A stretch of DNA of 64,000 bases from CAIVPM01 sp964477265 (GTDB lineage: Bacteria > Bacteroidota > Bacteroidia > Chitinophagales > Chitinophagaceae): assembly GCA_964477265.1 (NCBI GenBank), contig CAYZDJ010000001.1, positions 62,001-126,000 of the forward strand, given 5' to 3'. Both the position numbers and the translations under genes were made by a program. Every line of letters begins with the position of its first letter. The stretch's first letter is position 1. The notes beneath the pieces are model-generated. The model was not told the origin of the DNA. It did not search any database and was given only the letters and a program-made list of their open reading frames with translations. Positions 53,884 through 64,000 of this stretch are shown piece after piece.

Positions 53884-56151
53884 TTATCCAGCCACCTGCT
53901 TTCTAATAATATTCAATGCAGCACCAGCTTTAAACCAATCAATTTGTTGTTGGTTGTAAGTATGGTTTACCGTAATGTTTTCTGTCGTGCCATCTTTATG
54001 ATGTAATGCAAGTGTTAATGGTGTATTAGGTGTAAATGTTGTTAAGCCTAATACATCAATTGTATCATCTTCCTGTATTTTATCATAGTCTGCTTTGTCG
54101 GCAAAAGTTAAACCAAGCATACCTTGTTTTTTAAGGTTGGTTTCGTGAATACGTGCAAAAGATTTCGTTAATACAACTCTTACACCTAAATGACGTGGTT
54201 CCATAGCTGCGTGTTCTCTTGAAGAACCTTCACCATAGTTTTCATCACCCACCACAATGCTACCAATGCCAGCAGCTTTGTAAGCACGTTGTGTTGCAGG
54301 CACAGCACCATATTCGCCAGTTAATTGATTTTTGATGTTGTCTGTTTTTTCATTGAAATAATTCACAGCACCAATCAACATATTGTTAGAAATATTATCT
54401 AAATGTCCACGGAATTTTAACCAAGGACCAGCCATAGAAATATGGTCAGTAGTACATTTTCCTTTTGCTTTAATCAATAGTTTCAACCCTTTCAAATCAG
54501 TTCCTTCCCATTCTGCAAATGGATCTAACAATTGAAGACGATTACTATCTGGTGCAACCACAACACTTACCTTGCTGCCATCTTCTACTGGTGCCTGGTA
54601 ACCTGCATCTTCAACAGCAAAACCATTTTTTGGTAATTCATCACCAGTTGGTGCATCCAATTTTACTTGCTCGCCTTTATTGTTAGTTAAAGTATCAGTC
54701 ATTGGGTTGAAAGATAAATCACCAGCAATGGCAATGGCTGCAACAATTTCTGGCGAAGCCACAAAAGCATAAGTATTTGGATTACCATCAGCACGTTTAG
54801 CAAAGTTTCTGTTGAAGCTGTGTACAATGGTGTTTTTCTCTTTCTTCTCAGCACCCATTCTATCCCACATTCCAATACAAGGACCACAAGCATTAGTAAA
54901 AATAGTTGCATTCAAATCTGTAAATGTTCCAATCAATCCATCTCTGTCAGCAGTAAAACGAACTTGCTCAGAACCTGGGTTGATTCCAAATTCAGCTTTA
55001 GTAGTTAAACCCTTTGCTACAGCTTGTTTAGCAATAGAAGCAGCACGACTTAAATCTTCGTAAGAAGAGTTTGTACAGCTACCAATTAAACCCCATTCAA
55101 CTTTATTTGGCCAACCTTCAGCAGCAGCAACTTCTTTCATTTTAGAAATTGGTGTAGCTAAATCTGGCGTGAAAGGGCCATTCAAATGTGGCTCTAATTC
55201 GCTTAAATTAATTTCAATTACCTCATCAAAATATTGAGACGGATTAGCATAACATTCAGCATCTGCAGTAAGGTAAGATGCAATGCCATCAGCCAGTTCA
55301 GCAACATCTGCTCTGCCAGTTGCTTTCAAATACCTGCTCATACTTGCATCATATCCAAATGTAGAAGTAGTGGCACCAATCTCTGCACCCATATTACAAA
55401 TAGTGCCTTTACCAGTGCAACTCATAGAAGCAGCACCTTCACCAAAATATTCAACAATAGCACCTGTTCCACCTTTTACAGTTAAGATACCAGCAACCTT
55501 TAAAATAACATCTTTTGGTGCAGCCCAGCCATTCAACTTGCCAGTCAGTTTTACACCAATAAGTTTAGGCCATTTCAATTCCCAAGGCAATCCAGCCATT
55601 ACATCACAGGCATCAGCACCACCCACACCAATGGCAATCATACCAAGCCCACCAGCATTCACAGTGTGAGAGTCAGTGCCAATCATCATTCCACCAGGAA
55701 AAGCATAATTTTCCAACACCACCTGATGAATAATTCCTGCACCTGGTTTCCAGAAACCAATGCCATATTTATTACTTACAGAAGATAAAAAATCGAACAC
55801 TTCCTTGCTTTCAGTAGTGGCAACAGCAAGGTCGGTTTTAGCACCCACTTTTGCAGTAATCAAATGGTCGCAATGCACTGTGCTTGGCACAGCAACCTTT
55901 GGACGACCAGCCTGCATAAATTGCAACAAAGCCATTTGTGCAGTTGCATCCTGCATAGCCACTCTATCTGGTGCAAAATCCACATAGCTTTTACCACGAC
56001 CAAAGTTTTCTAGTTTTTGGTCTGTGTGTAAGTGAGCAAACAATATTTTCTCAGATAGTGTTAGAGGTCTGCCAAGAGCAGTACGTGCAGCATCCACCTT
56101 AGCAGGCAATTCAGCGTACACTTTTTTAATCATTTCAATGTCGAAAGCCAT
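53884..56151 (-). CDS. acnA: Aconitate hydratase
   Basis: Interconverts citrate and isocitrate in the TCA cycle using a [4Fe-4S] cluster. The 755-aa length and sequence are of the mitochondrial-like aconitase group. Visible are VPSTVHCDHLI near the N-terminus, GTDSHTVNAGGLGMIAIGVGGADA, and the cluster cysteines in WGLIGSCTNSSYEDL and NACGPCIGMWDRMG. The swivelling C-terminal domain has GDENYGEGSSREHAAMEPRHLG. The gene stands alone with its own terminator. The symbol is used loosely for this clade. Confidence 0.95.
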   Translation of the reverse strand: MAFDIEMIKKVYAELPAKVDAARTALGRPLTLSEKILFAHLHTDQKLENFGRGKSYVDFAPDRVAMQDATAQMALLQFMQAGRPKVAVPSTVHCDHLITAKVGAKTDLAVATTESKEVFDFLSSVSNKYGIGFWKPGAGIIHQVVLENYAFPGGMMIGTDSHTVNAGGLGMIAIGVGGADACDVMAGLPWELKWPKLIGVKLTGKLNGWAAPKDVILKVAGILTVKGGTGAIVEYFGEGAASMSCTGKGTICNMGAEIGATTSTFGYDASMSRYLKATGRADVAELADGIASYLTADAECYANPSQYFDEVIEINLSELEPHLNGPFTPDLATPISKMKEVAAAEGWPNKVEWGLIGSCTNSSYEDLSRAASIAKQAVAKGLTTKAEFGINPGSEQVRFTADRDGLIGTFTDLNATIFTNACGPCIGMWDRMGAEKKEKNTIVHSFNRNFAKRADGNPNTYAFVASPEIVAAIAIAGDLSFNPMTDTLTNNKGEQVKLDAPTGDELPKNGFAVEDAGYQAPVEDGSKVSVVVAPDSNRLQLLDPFAEWEGTDLKGLKLLIKAKGKCTTDHISMAGPWLKFRGHLDNISNNMLIGAVNYFNEKTDNIKNQLTGEYGAVPATQRAYKAAGIGSIVVGDENYGEGSSREHAAMEPRHLGVRVVLTKSFARIHETNLKKQGMLGLTFADKADYDKIQEDDTIDVLGLTTFTPNTPLTLALHHKDGTTENITVNHTYNQQQIDWFKAGAALNIIRKQVAG

Positions 56152-56215
56152 AGTAATTATGAATTATGAGTGATAAATTTGTATTTGAAATTTCGGCGAA
56201 AGTAACGTTTTGCAA

Positions 56216-56244
56216 GTGCTTGGGAAAATGAAATTTCCAAGCAC
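56216..56244 (-). terminator. Hairpin after the A2M-like gene
   Basis: GTGCTTGG (56216-56223) pairs with CCAAGCAC (56237-56244), ten bases beyond the stop of the 1942-aa gene. A clear T run is missing on the minus strand, so it is a weak terminator candidate. Confidence 0.45.
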
Positions 56245-56253
56245 CCATCCTTC

Positions 56254-59200
56254 TTATTTAATTTCAACTTTTTTCAACTCATTTCTTCCAAAAAATGTAG
56301 GGAAATACATTAACTCTGCTTTTGCAGGATTTAGAGTAAAACGTCCTGTATATCTTGGCTCAAGCTCAATGCTTATCTGGTGTGTTCCTTTTGGTAAGCT
56401 TTCAGCAAAAATCAGCACCTTATTTTTAAAAAATTCTTTGTGCCATCCCCAGTAATCCTGATTTTTATTTGCATAAATGCAACCTGCAGGAATTGGAATT
56501 TCAATCATAACATATTCTGCATCCTCATTATTTTCAACAGTTGCAATGAGTTGTGTTTTTTCGCCTTTGCTTAAATATTGTGTTGATGTGCCATTTTGTT
56601 TAAAGCTGGTTTGCACAGTAAAGTTTTTATAATTAGGTGTTGGGTTAGTTTCCCAATATTGCTGATAAGTTGTAGCGTATGCAACACCTAAACCAGTTTT
56701 GACAATATGCAATGTTTTAATATTTGAATTGTAGAATTTTGCAGAAAATCTGCCTTCATTAACAACAAAATTTGTATCGCCACTTACTGTAACCTGTAGC
56801 TTTTTATTTTCATTGTTTTTGGTAAAGTAAGAGGATAAAACACTTGCTATTGTGGAGCTTTCGACAGTATTTACCCAAAAGCCTTTTTTGCGTTGGTGCA
56901 ATAAATACGAAGCAATTTTGTCTAATTCATTTTTGTAATTACCGTCTTTTTGCAACACTTCAAAAGCCAAAGCTGTGGTTACATTTCTTGTGTTTCGCCA
57001 GCTATAAGTTTCGTTGCCCCAATACATTCCATAAATCATATTGCTGGTTGCTTTTGCAATAAGTTTTTGTAACATATTTTGGTAAGGCAAATGAAGGTTT
57101 TGGTAAATGCTAATCAGTTGCCATTGCTGGTGTGTGGTTATAGAATCGAAATCTATCTTACCTAAATAACTGTCGTAATCAATGACTGCGTTAATGTTGC
57201 TCATGGTTTGCAAACAAGTAATCAACTCTTCTGTGTTTAATTTGCTTAAGTTATTTTGCAAGTACAATAAACCATTTCGTATGGTCTGGTTAATGATAGA
57301 ATCATCTTTAATTAATGACAAGTTGTTAAGCACATAATTGGTTATATAAAAATTTGATTTGCCATTCGACCACCACGACCAGCCACCTTCAAACTGCTGG
57401 TTTTTGATAAGCCTTTGTTTTAAAAACTTTATTTCATCATTGTTTTTAAATGGAATGTTTAAGTGAGAAGCGATTTGCTTTTGCAACAACATTGCTTTTA
57501 ATTTACTTGCAGTTTGTTCCATACACAAATGCTCGTAGTTTCTTAAGTGTTCTGTCTCATCAAGTAAAATTTGTAAAGCATCAGTTTCAATATTTAATGT
57601 TAATGGTGTGCTTGTGTCATTCCTTTCAAATGTAATGCTGGTGTCGTTTACAAGCATTTCAAAGTTGCCAGTGGTGTTTAAACTGCCTTGTTTAAAAATT
57701 GGAATCTTCCTTTCTTCCTCATCTTTAAAACCTGTGGTTGTTTGCAATGTAAAACTTGTTTTTAAAGTGTCTTTTGCAGCAACAATATTGTAATATTGAA
57801 CTACAGAACTGCTTTTATTAAGCATTGTATCAGTAACCAAATTGCTGTTATTGCTTGCTGTAAAACTTGTTTTTATGTTATAACTTTCTTGCGAATGATT
57901 AAAGGCTTTGCCAACAATAGCCACGTTATCTCCTTGTATTAAAAACTCAGGTAATTTGATTTCTGCACTTAAAGGTTTGTAACTTTTTATAAACTTGTAA
58001 CCCTTTCCAGTTCTACGTTTCCTGTCATAGGCAAGTACATAAGTGTTCCAGCCATTTATATTATCTGGGTAAGTAATAGAAAAACTTGCCTGACCGTTTT
58101 TGTTGGTATTTAATTCTGGTTGCCAAATGGCATAGTCCCTAAATTCAGTTCTTTTTGTAGCCATTTTTGTTGTAATAATAATTACTCCATTTGCAGCACG
58201 AGAGCCATACAATGCAGTGGCAGCAGCATCTTTCAGCACATCAATATTTGCAATATCGTTTGGATTTAACCTTTGAAAAACATTTCCTTCAACTATAAGC
58301 CCATCTACAATATACAATGGTTCTGCACCAGCAGTAATTGATGCAGCCCCACGTATAATAATATTGCCAGATGTTGAACCTGGGCTACCACTACTTGTTA
58401 ATGCGAGCACACCAGAAACTTTACCTTGTAATGCCTGATCAAAACTCCCACCTAACCTGTCTTCCAAATCTCTTGAACGAATTGTTGACACTGAACCTGT
58501 ATAACTCATTTTTTTAACAGTACTATAACCAGTATTTACAACTACTTCCTCAATTGAACTGCCATATGAAGCATTTAATTTTACTGTAATTTTAGTTGTT
58601 TCAAATTCGTTTAGCCACACGCTGGTTGTATGATATTGCATGCCAATGGCAGTAACAATTATATTCAATTTGCCTGATGGTAAACCTCTTAAATATGCAA
58701 CTCCATTATCATTAGTTATAGCACCTTTATTGCTTTTTACAATTTTTACACTTGCACTGCGAATAATCAATGCACCTTTTTCATCAATCACTTTTACCTG
58801 TAAACTGCAGTTGCCTTTTTTCATATCAAATGGAAACATTGGTCTATTGCTTACCATTTCATCAACAATATTTTTTGGTGTAATGATTGCAGCTTTAGGT
58901 GTATCAATTGTTCTGATATAATTGTACTTAAATGTATTAAAAACAGAATCTGTAAGTGCCAGCTTAATGTCATTTATTTTAATACACAGCCTTTCATTTT
59001 GTTTAATAATAACTTCGGCTTGTTTATACTGCCAGTTGCTGTAAACCAATGTCAGCAGGTATTTGCCTGTATCAAGGTTAGTATAAAGGTTGTTGTAACT
59101 ATGTAACTTTTTGTTTAATGAAATAGAATTTGGATGCAGCAACAAAATATAATTCAGGTTTATATTAGCATTGTTCAGCAGCTCAATTTGCAAACTGCCT

Positions 59201-62082
59201 GTTGCAGTTTTTTTATAAGCATCGTTGTTTATATAATCAATTGTTGGTAGTGCAATTGGTTTTGTATATTCAATTGTTGGTGGTGCAATTAGTGTATCAT
59301 TTAATCTAAAATCTAAACTCGTTTTTTCAGTTAAAAATTGTTTAGTATATGTTTCAAATGGACTACTTGTCGTGGCTTCAATCAATTTTGGAAATACTTT
59401 ATAGCTAAAGTTTTGCTTGAACTTAAACTTAATATCAAATGCTTCTTTTGCAAAAAACTGCACACTGTCATTTGGGTAAAATGGACCAATAACTTGTTCT
59501 GTATTTGGCTCAACACGCTCTACATTTTCATCTTGCCAAATGTATGCTGTATATGGATTGTTTTTGTTGTCGAACTTTAGCAAAAATTTGCTTAGTGTTT
59601 GCATTTCATTGCCTTCAAGATAAGCAGGCATAGTTGTTACAGAAGAATGCTTAGGCAATTTATCAACATCGAAAAATAAATTGTGCTTGTAAAATTGTTG
59701 CAGGTAAACACTATCAATTTCAATGTATTTATCTTGTGTTCTAATACCTATTTGTACATACCCATAATAACTTTCAAATGATAATGGTTTATTGTTGGTA
59801 GCTTTATAATAATAAACAGGATACCTGTTTATGTATAGTATGTAAATGTTTTTAGGAACACCTTTTTCTACAACATGAACAGCAACTTGTGGCATTCTGT
59901 TTTTAACAGGTATAGCAATGTCTGTAACTGTATCTTTAAGATATAAAAGTTGATACAGCAAGCTTGTATCGGTATTTAAAATAGTTTTCCATTTTGTGTT
60001 TTTAGATAATGAGTAATCTGTTGTTATCTCTTTTATATCTTGCTCGCAAGTGCTATATAAAATTGGTTTTCTGCTTTTGTATTTCCCAGAATAAGGTAGT
60101 GTTGGTATTGCATTTGTTTCTTTAAACTTACTGTTAAAGCTAACAGCAGCAAGGTTTACGTTGCCTACAGGATTACCCATGTAGTCTGTTGCAGTTATGG
60201 TTATACTATCTTTTTCGCCAGGATAAATAGTTTCTTTAGCATTAATTTTAATTTTTAGTTTATTGTATCGCAAGGCAATGTTCTCATCATTTTTTATTTC
60301 TTCTCCCGCCCATTTGTATTGCCATTTAATAGTATAGAATTGATGCTTTGGCATCCTCTTTTGCCACACTATATCTGCATCGCTGCTTTGTGCAGCATCA
60401 ATTATTTTATTACCATTATATACCTGGTACGAAACTGGAATACGACAATTATTTTGTAAGTGAATTGTTAAGGTATCATTGCTTGTTTGCTGCCATAATT
60501 CTACTTTGCAGCTTCTGTTTATTGAAAAGCTTTTTGTGCAAATGGTAGAATCTTTCTCTTTAACATTAAACTCATATTCATTAAAGAGGGGATTGATTTT
60601 TAATTTAACGGGATACGCAATTTGCTTTGTAATGCTTATGTCATCATCATTCGCCATATTATATTCACCAATAGCTATAACTGATTTTCCATTTATCATA
60701 TACTCAGCAACAATGCTGTCATTTTCTTGCAAAATGTTTAACTCTTTACTCACTGCCTTATAACTAAATTCTGTATAGCGTTTTTGCATCTCATTATTAC
60801 TGTTAATGAAAAGCATTGTTGCCTTTAACTTCATGTCAACAGGTAAATTATCTGCATAAAACTTTATTTCAGTTTCCTTATCAGTATTCAAGACTTTCTC
60901 AATAACGGCAAGCGTGTCACTTATGTATAAGCTGTCTTTGTAAAATGCTTCAATGCCTTCGGTTGTAATAATCAACTTAGTTTTTACATCAAGCATTCTC
61001 AAGTCATTTGCATCCTTTGCATTTGCAGTAAATACTATACTGTCATTTTTGTAAACAATAGTTTTACCTGCATTAAAGTCAAACTTTGCAATATCATTTA
61101 AAACATAGTCTTCAGTTTTAAAATTACCTGCATACACATAATTTCCATTTTGTTTTTTTAGTTGCACATAAAGTGTTGCATCATTTGGTAATGTGTCTTG
61201 CAAAGGAAATTCATATACATAACTTCCCTTAGATACTGGTTTTAAACTTTTATTTAAAACCTGTGTTTTGTTGCTGCCTTTATTCCAATAATTTAATTCT
61301 ACTGCAACAGCTTCGTTAAAAGGTTTTAATGTTTTTTTGCTCACCAAAAAGCATTTTAATTTTACAGTATCTAATAGTTTATACTTGGGTTTGTTAAACA
61401 AAATATATCCTTCAAACTTTTCTTGTGGTTTCTTCCTTTTGTAGTATTTATTTTTTTTCTTAAATAAGCTTGCTACTTTTTCTGGCAGCCACATTAAAGC
61501 CTTGCCCACCTTGCTGTATCTTATATTCAACCACTTTTGTTTTGCTGGCGATTTGTAATAATCTTTATTGCTTTTTAGGTTTAAAAAAAGCGTGTCATTT
61601 GCTGTGTAAATTCTCACAAAATTGTTGTCAATCTTCTTTTGTTTAATCCAGAAACTATTGGTGTTACTTATAAAGTTGGCTTGTTTATTATCAACAAAAA
61701 CGACAGCGTTTTGTATAGCATTGTTATCGTAATCTGTAAGCTCAATTTGTATGTTTTGATTATTATTAATAATGTTTGCAATGGTGTTGTGTATAGAAAT
61801 TAGCTCGGCACATACTTCTAATTTTCTTATGCAAATAGAAACGTAATGCCCAACAGGTAAAGAGTCTAAGCAAAACTTATTGCTAGCAAAACCCCTAAAC
61901 GGATTAGCATTTTCAAATTGCTCAATAGGTATTTTATTAGTAACATAATATTTCTCTGCACTATCAGCAGCTATTTTATAAACGTGTGTTACTGGGCTTC
62001 TTTCTATTAAATTGGTGTTTGGTATTTGTGCATTTACACATATTGTAAAAGCAAAAAGCGTTAAGGTTAATAATAGTTTCAT
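56254..62082 (-). CDS. Alpha-2-macroglobulin-like protein with inserted CarboxypepD-reg and TonB-plug domains
   Basis: A 1942-aa exported protein with a cleavable signal peptide (to ~19, CVNA-Q) and no lipobox. MG-type domains occupy ~150-1085, with an MG2 signature at ~223 (FEGYILFNKPKYKLLDTVKLKCF). A carboxypeptidase-regulatory domain follows (~1087-1175). Next is a SusC/RagA-type plug (~1178-1307: SIEEVVVNTGYSTVKK, IIIRGAASITAGAEPLYIVDG, ALYGSRAANGVIIITTK). The A2M domain comes right after (AIWQPELNTNKNGQASFSITYPD, ~1315). The thioester motif C1520-M-E-Q1523 and the alpha-helical thioester domain follow, with a receptor-binding-like end. A2M proteins trap proteases, forming a covalent thioester bond. 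The plug insertion has no barrel. Confidence 0.88.
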   Translation of the reverse strand: MKLLLTLTLFAFTICVNAQIPNTNLIERSPVTHVYKIAADSAEKYYVTNKIPIEQFENANPFRGFASNKFCLDSLPVGHYVSICIRKLEVCAELISIHNTIANIINNNQNIQIELTDYDNNAIQNAVVFVDNKQANFISNTNSFWIKQKKIDNNFVRIYTANDTLFLNLKSNKDYYKSPAKQKWLNIRYSKVGKALMWLPEKVASLFKKKNKYYKRKKPQEKFEGYILFNKPKYKLLDTVKLKCFLVSKKTLKPFNEAVAVELNYWNKGSNKTQVLNKSLKPVSKGSYVYEFPLQDTLPNDATLYVQLKKQNGNYVYAGNFKTEDYVLNDIAKFDFNAGKTIVYKNDSIVFTANAKDANDLRMLDVKTKLIITTEGIEAFYKDSLYISDTLAVIEKVLNTDKETEIKFYADNLPVDMKLKATMLFINSNNEMQKRYTEFSYKAVSKELNILQENDSIVAEYMINGKSVIAIGEYNMANDDDISITKQIAYPVKLKINPLFNEYEFNVKEKDSTICTKSFSINRSCKVELWQQTSNDTLTIHLQNNCRIPVSYQVYNGNKIIDAAQSSDADIVWQKRMPKHQFYTIKWQYKWAGEEIKNDENIALRYNKLKIKINAKETIYPGEKDSITITATDYMGNPVGNVNLAAVSFNSKFKETNAIPTLPYSGKYKSRKPILYSTCEQDIKEITTDYSLSKNTKWKTILNTDTSLLYQLLYLKDTVTDIAIPVKNRMPQVAVHVVEKGVPKNIYILYINRYPVYYYKATNNKPLSFESYYGYVQIGIRTQDKYIEIDSVYLQQFYKHNLFFDVDKLPKHSSVTTMPAYLEGNEMQTLSKFLLKFDNKNNPYTAYIWQDENVERVEPNTEQVIGPFYPNDSVQFFAKEAFDIKFKFKQNFSYKVFPKLIEATTSSPFETYTKQFLTEKTSLDFRLNDTLIAPPTIEYTKPIALPTIDYINNDAYKKTATGSLQIELLNNANINLNYILLLHPNSISLNKKLHSYNNLYTNLDTGKYLLTLVYSNWQYKQAEVIIKQNERLCIKINDIKLALTDSVFNTFKYNYIRTIDTPKAAIITPKNIVDEMVSNRPMFPFDMKKGNCSLQVKVIDEKGALIIRSASVKIVKSNKGAITNDNGVAYLRGLPSGKLNIIVTAIGMQYHTTSVWLNEFETTKITVKLNASYGSSIEEVVVNTGYSTVKKMSYTGSVSTIRSRDLEDRLGGSFDQALQGKVSGVLALTSSGSPGSTSGNIIIRGAASITAGAEPLYIVDGLIVEGNVFQRLNPNDIANIDVLKDAAATALYGSRAANGVIIITTKMATKRTEFRDYAIWQPELNTNKNGQASFSITYPDNINGWNTYVLAYDRKRRTGKGYKFIKSYKPLSAEIKLPEFLIQGDNVAIVGKAFNHSQESYNIKTSFTASNNSNLVTDTMLNKSSSVVQYYNIVAAKDTLKTSFTLQTTTGFKDEEERKIPIFKQGSLNTTGNFEMLVNDTSITFERNDTSTPLTLNIETDALQILLDETEHLRNYEHLCMEQTASKLKAMLLQKQIASHLNIPFKNNDEIKFLKQRLIKNQQFEGGWSWWSNGKSNFYITNYVLNNLSLIKDDSIINQTIRNGLLYLQNNLSKLNTEELITCLQTMSNINAVIDYDSYLGKIDFDSITTHQQWQLISIYQNLHLPYQNMLQKLIAKATSNMIYGMYWGNETYSWRNTRNVTTALAFEVLQKDGNYKNELDKIASYLLHQRKKGFWVNTVESSTIASVLSSYFTKNNENKKLQVTVSGDTNFVVNEGRFSAKFYNSNIKTLHIVKTGLGVAYATTYQQYWETNPTPNYKNFTVQTSFKQNGTSTQYLSKGEKTQLIATVENNEDAEYVMIEIPIPAGCIYANKNQDYWGWHKEFFKNKVLIFAESLPKGTHQISIELEPRYTGRFTLNPAKAELMYFPTFFGRNELKKVEIK

Positions 62083-62263
62083 AAACAGTTTTAATCACAG
62101 ATGTGATATTGTAAAGAATTACATAAAAGTTAATCAACGAATAAATTGCATATAATAAAAAACTTTGTTTATTGCGAACGATAAATTGTAAGAATGATAA
62201 ATTAATACTCGAATAAGGTTAATAGTTTTTACACATTACTTTGCAAAAACTTTAATACTTCAA

Positions 62264-64000
62264 ATGCGTTCACTTGTTTTTATTTTCTTTTTGTTTGGTT
62301 TTTCAATCAATATATATTCCCAGGAAAAATTTACTGTTAATGGCTATATCAAAGATTCATTGAATGGGGAGGCCTTAATTGGTGCGACATTTGTTGCAAA
62401 GGCAGAGAGCAAAGGTGTTTCAACCAATCAGTATGGTTTTTTTTCAATCACTTTGGCAAAGGGTAAATATAATTTTATTTGCAGCAGTGTTGGTTATGCA
62501 ACAAGGGAAATAAGTGTTGATTTGACATCCAACAAGGAGATTAATATTTTGCTTTTGCCTTACAAGGCTGTACTACAAGACGTAGTTGTACAAACAAGAA
62601 AAAAAGACAATAATGTGCGTGCTGCACAAATGGGTAAAATTGATTTAAACATTGCCAATGCTAAAAGCTTGCCTGCATTTTTGGGTGAGGTTGATTTACT
62701 TAAAACCTTGCAACTATTACCTGGCGTAAAAAATGCTGGTGAAGGTAATAGTGGCTTTTTTGTGCGTGGTGGAAATGCAGACCAAAACCTGATTTTACTG
62801 GATGATGCAGTTGTATTTAATCCTGGGCATTTGTTTGGTTTTTTTAGTGTGATTAATGCCGATGCCATAAAAAATGTTTCATTGATAAAAGGTGGCATGC
62901 CTGCACAATATGGTGGACGATTGAGCAGCGTTATTGACATTACAATGAAAGAAGGTAACCTTAATAAAACTGAAGTGGATGCTGGTATTGGGCTTATTGC
63001 AAGCAGGTTTTCCATTCAGGGTCCTATCAAAAAAAACAAGGCTTCTTTTTTAATTGCTGCACGCAGAACTTATATTGATGTATTAACCAAACCTTTCATT
63101 AGCAAAAGCAATAGCTTTTATGGCAGTGGTTATTATTTTTATGATTTGAATGCCAAAATAAACTACAAAATTGGCGATAAAGACCACTTGTATTTAAGTG
63201 GATATTTTGGCAGGGATAAGTTTGACTTTAAGAATGCAGAGCGTTCTTTCAGCACATCAATTCCATGGGGCAATGCCACAGCCACATTGCGTTGGAACCA
63301 CATCTTTAACAAAAAATTATTTGCCAATACCACGCTTGTTTATAACGATTATAACTTTGAGTTTAATGGCAACCAAAGCAATTTCAACGTTAAATTATCG
63401 TCTGGTATAAGAGACTTAAATGCAAAAACAGATTATGATTGGTTTGTTAGTCCAGAACATAAATTAAAGTTTGGGGCAGCTTATACTTACCATACTTTTT
63501 TTCCTAGTGTATTAAGTGGAAATCAGGACAGTGTTGTATTTACGCCAGATAATACCAAGACAAAATATGCGAATGAATATGCAGTTTATTTGCAAGATGA
63601 TTGGGAAATAGGCAAACGAATCAAGATAAACTATGGCGTTCGCTATAGTGCTTTTCAGCAAATGGGAAGCTATACAAAATATGTGAGAGATGCTGATGGA
63701 AATAAATTAGACAGCACTGTTTATGGCAAAGGAAAAACAGTGAAGGTTTATAATGGTGTTGAGCCTCGTTTTACTTTCAGGTATGCACTAAACGATAATG
63801 AATCTATTAAAGCTGCAGTAACACAAAATTATCAATACATACATCTGGTAAGCAATAATGGCAACACTTTGCCAACAGATTTATGGGTACCCAGCACATC
63901 TGTTATCAAGCCTCAGATTGCATGGCAATATGCTGTTGGTTATTTTAAAAACTTTAACAAGGGAATGTTTGAAACCAGTGTTGAAGCCTATTACAAAACA
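62264..64000 (+). CDS. TonB-dependent receptor with CarboxypepD-reg-like N-terminus, truncated by window end
   Basis: The frame is open from the ATG at 62264 to the end of the window (579 codons). A signal peptide (MRSLVFIFFLFGFSINIYSQ) precedes a carboxypeptidase-regulatory-like domain (~23-105, FTVNGYIKDSLNGEALIGATF). The plug comes next (~115-230, LKTLQLLPGVKNAGEGNSGFFVRGGNADQNLILLDDAVV, then GGMPAQYGGRLSSVIDI), followed by the start of the outer-membrane barrel. It is a TonB-gated outer-membrane receptor; its ligand is not evident. It is divergent from the A2M-like gene, and an AT-rich 180-base spacer separates their starts. Confidence 0.85.
   Translation, partial: MRSLVFIFFLFGFSINIYSQEKFTVNGYIKDSLNGEALIGATFVAKAESKGVSTNQYGFFSITLAKGKYNFICSSVGYATREISVDLTSNKEINILLLPYKAVLQDVVVQTRKKDNNVRAAQMGKIDLNIANAKSLPAFLGEVDLLKTLQLLPGVKNAGEGNSGFFVRGGNADQNLILLDDAVVFNPGHLFGFFSVINADAIKNVSLIKGGMPAQYGGRLSSVIDITMKEGNLNKTEVDAGIGLIASRFSIQGPIKKNKASFLIAARRTYIDVLTKPFISKSNSFYGSGYYFYDLNAKINYKIGDKDHLYLSGYFGRDKFDFKNAERSFSTSIPWGNATATLRWNHIFNKKLFANTTLVYNDYNFEFNGNQSNFNVKLSSGIRDLNAKTDYDWFVSPEHKLKFGAAYTYHTFFPSVLSGNQDSVVFTPDNTKTKYANEYAVYLQDDWEIGKRIKINYGVRYSAFQQMGSYTKYVRDADGNKLDSTVYGKGKTVKVYNGVEPRFTFRYALNDNESIKAAVTQNYQYIHLVSNNGNTLPTDLWVPSTSVIKPQIAWQYAVGYFKNFNKGMFETSVEAYYKT

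Overview
This window looks like a chromosomal segment of an AT-rich Bacteroidota, most likely a member of the Chitinophagales/Chitinophagaceae. The evidence is the protein families (DUF2723/GT117-type membrane protein, short-form AMP nucleosidase, DUF4293, LytS/LytTR two-component pair, GH92, SusC-like plug domains), type IX secretion C-terminal sorting domains ending three large or small secreted proteins, Bacteroidota-type promoters (TAnnTTTG), and no obvious Shine-Dalgarno sequences. No rRNA, tRNA, transposase, phage or CRISPR was seen. No T9SS machinery lies in the window.

Layout. 1-3.8 kb: a partial gamma-glutamylcyclotransferase-like gene, ftsX, an HD hydrolase and lpxD. 3.8-6.4 kb: a BtuB-like TonB-dependent receptor (minus strand) behind a clear cobalamin riboswitch. 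6.4-8.5 kb: an SDR oxidoreductase and an AT-rich orphan secreted protein. 8.8-17.2 kb: housekeeping genes (glyA, DUF4293, AMP nucleosidase, a small PD-(D/E)XK protein, an LTxxQ-like protein, glutamate dehydrogenase, ccmD/ccmC) and an ECF sigma factor paired with a membrane-anchored, barrel-ended protein. 17.2-25.2 kb (minus): radical SAM protein, SDR, a 3-TM protein, surE, a nitronate monooxygenase/FabK-like enzyme, and a 1173-aa DUF2723 membrane protein. 25.4-29.6 kb: pdxA, then a co-directional minus-strand run of hppD and five small membrane proteins.

29.7-50.8 kb is the most distinctive region: a LytS-type histidine kinase with a periplasmic propeller, its LytTR response regulator, a 299-aa T9SS cargo protein, a 2594-aa T9SS cargo protein with two NHL propellers and many GC/GCDS repeats, a GH92 mannosidase, and a 1670-aa PKD-repeat T9SS cargo protein. 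The same paired direct repeat, TTCACAAA(C) twice with exactly 21 bp between starts, lies upstream of the response regulator, the 299-aa protein gene and the 2594-aa protein gene. This is the geometry expected of LytTR operators and suggests an autoregulated local regulon for cell-surface proteins.

51-56.2 kb: small envelope or secreted hypotheticals and aconitase. 56.2-64 kb: a 1942-aa alpha-2-macroglobulin-like protein with a CxEQ thioester motif, into which a carboxypeptidase-regulatory domain plus a SusC/RagA-type TonB plug domain is inserted just before the A2M domain, divergent from a TonB-dependent receptor that runs off the window end.
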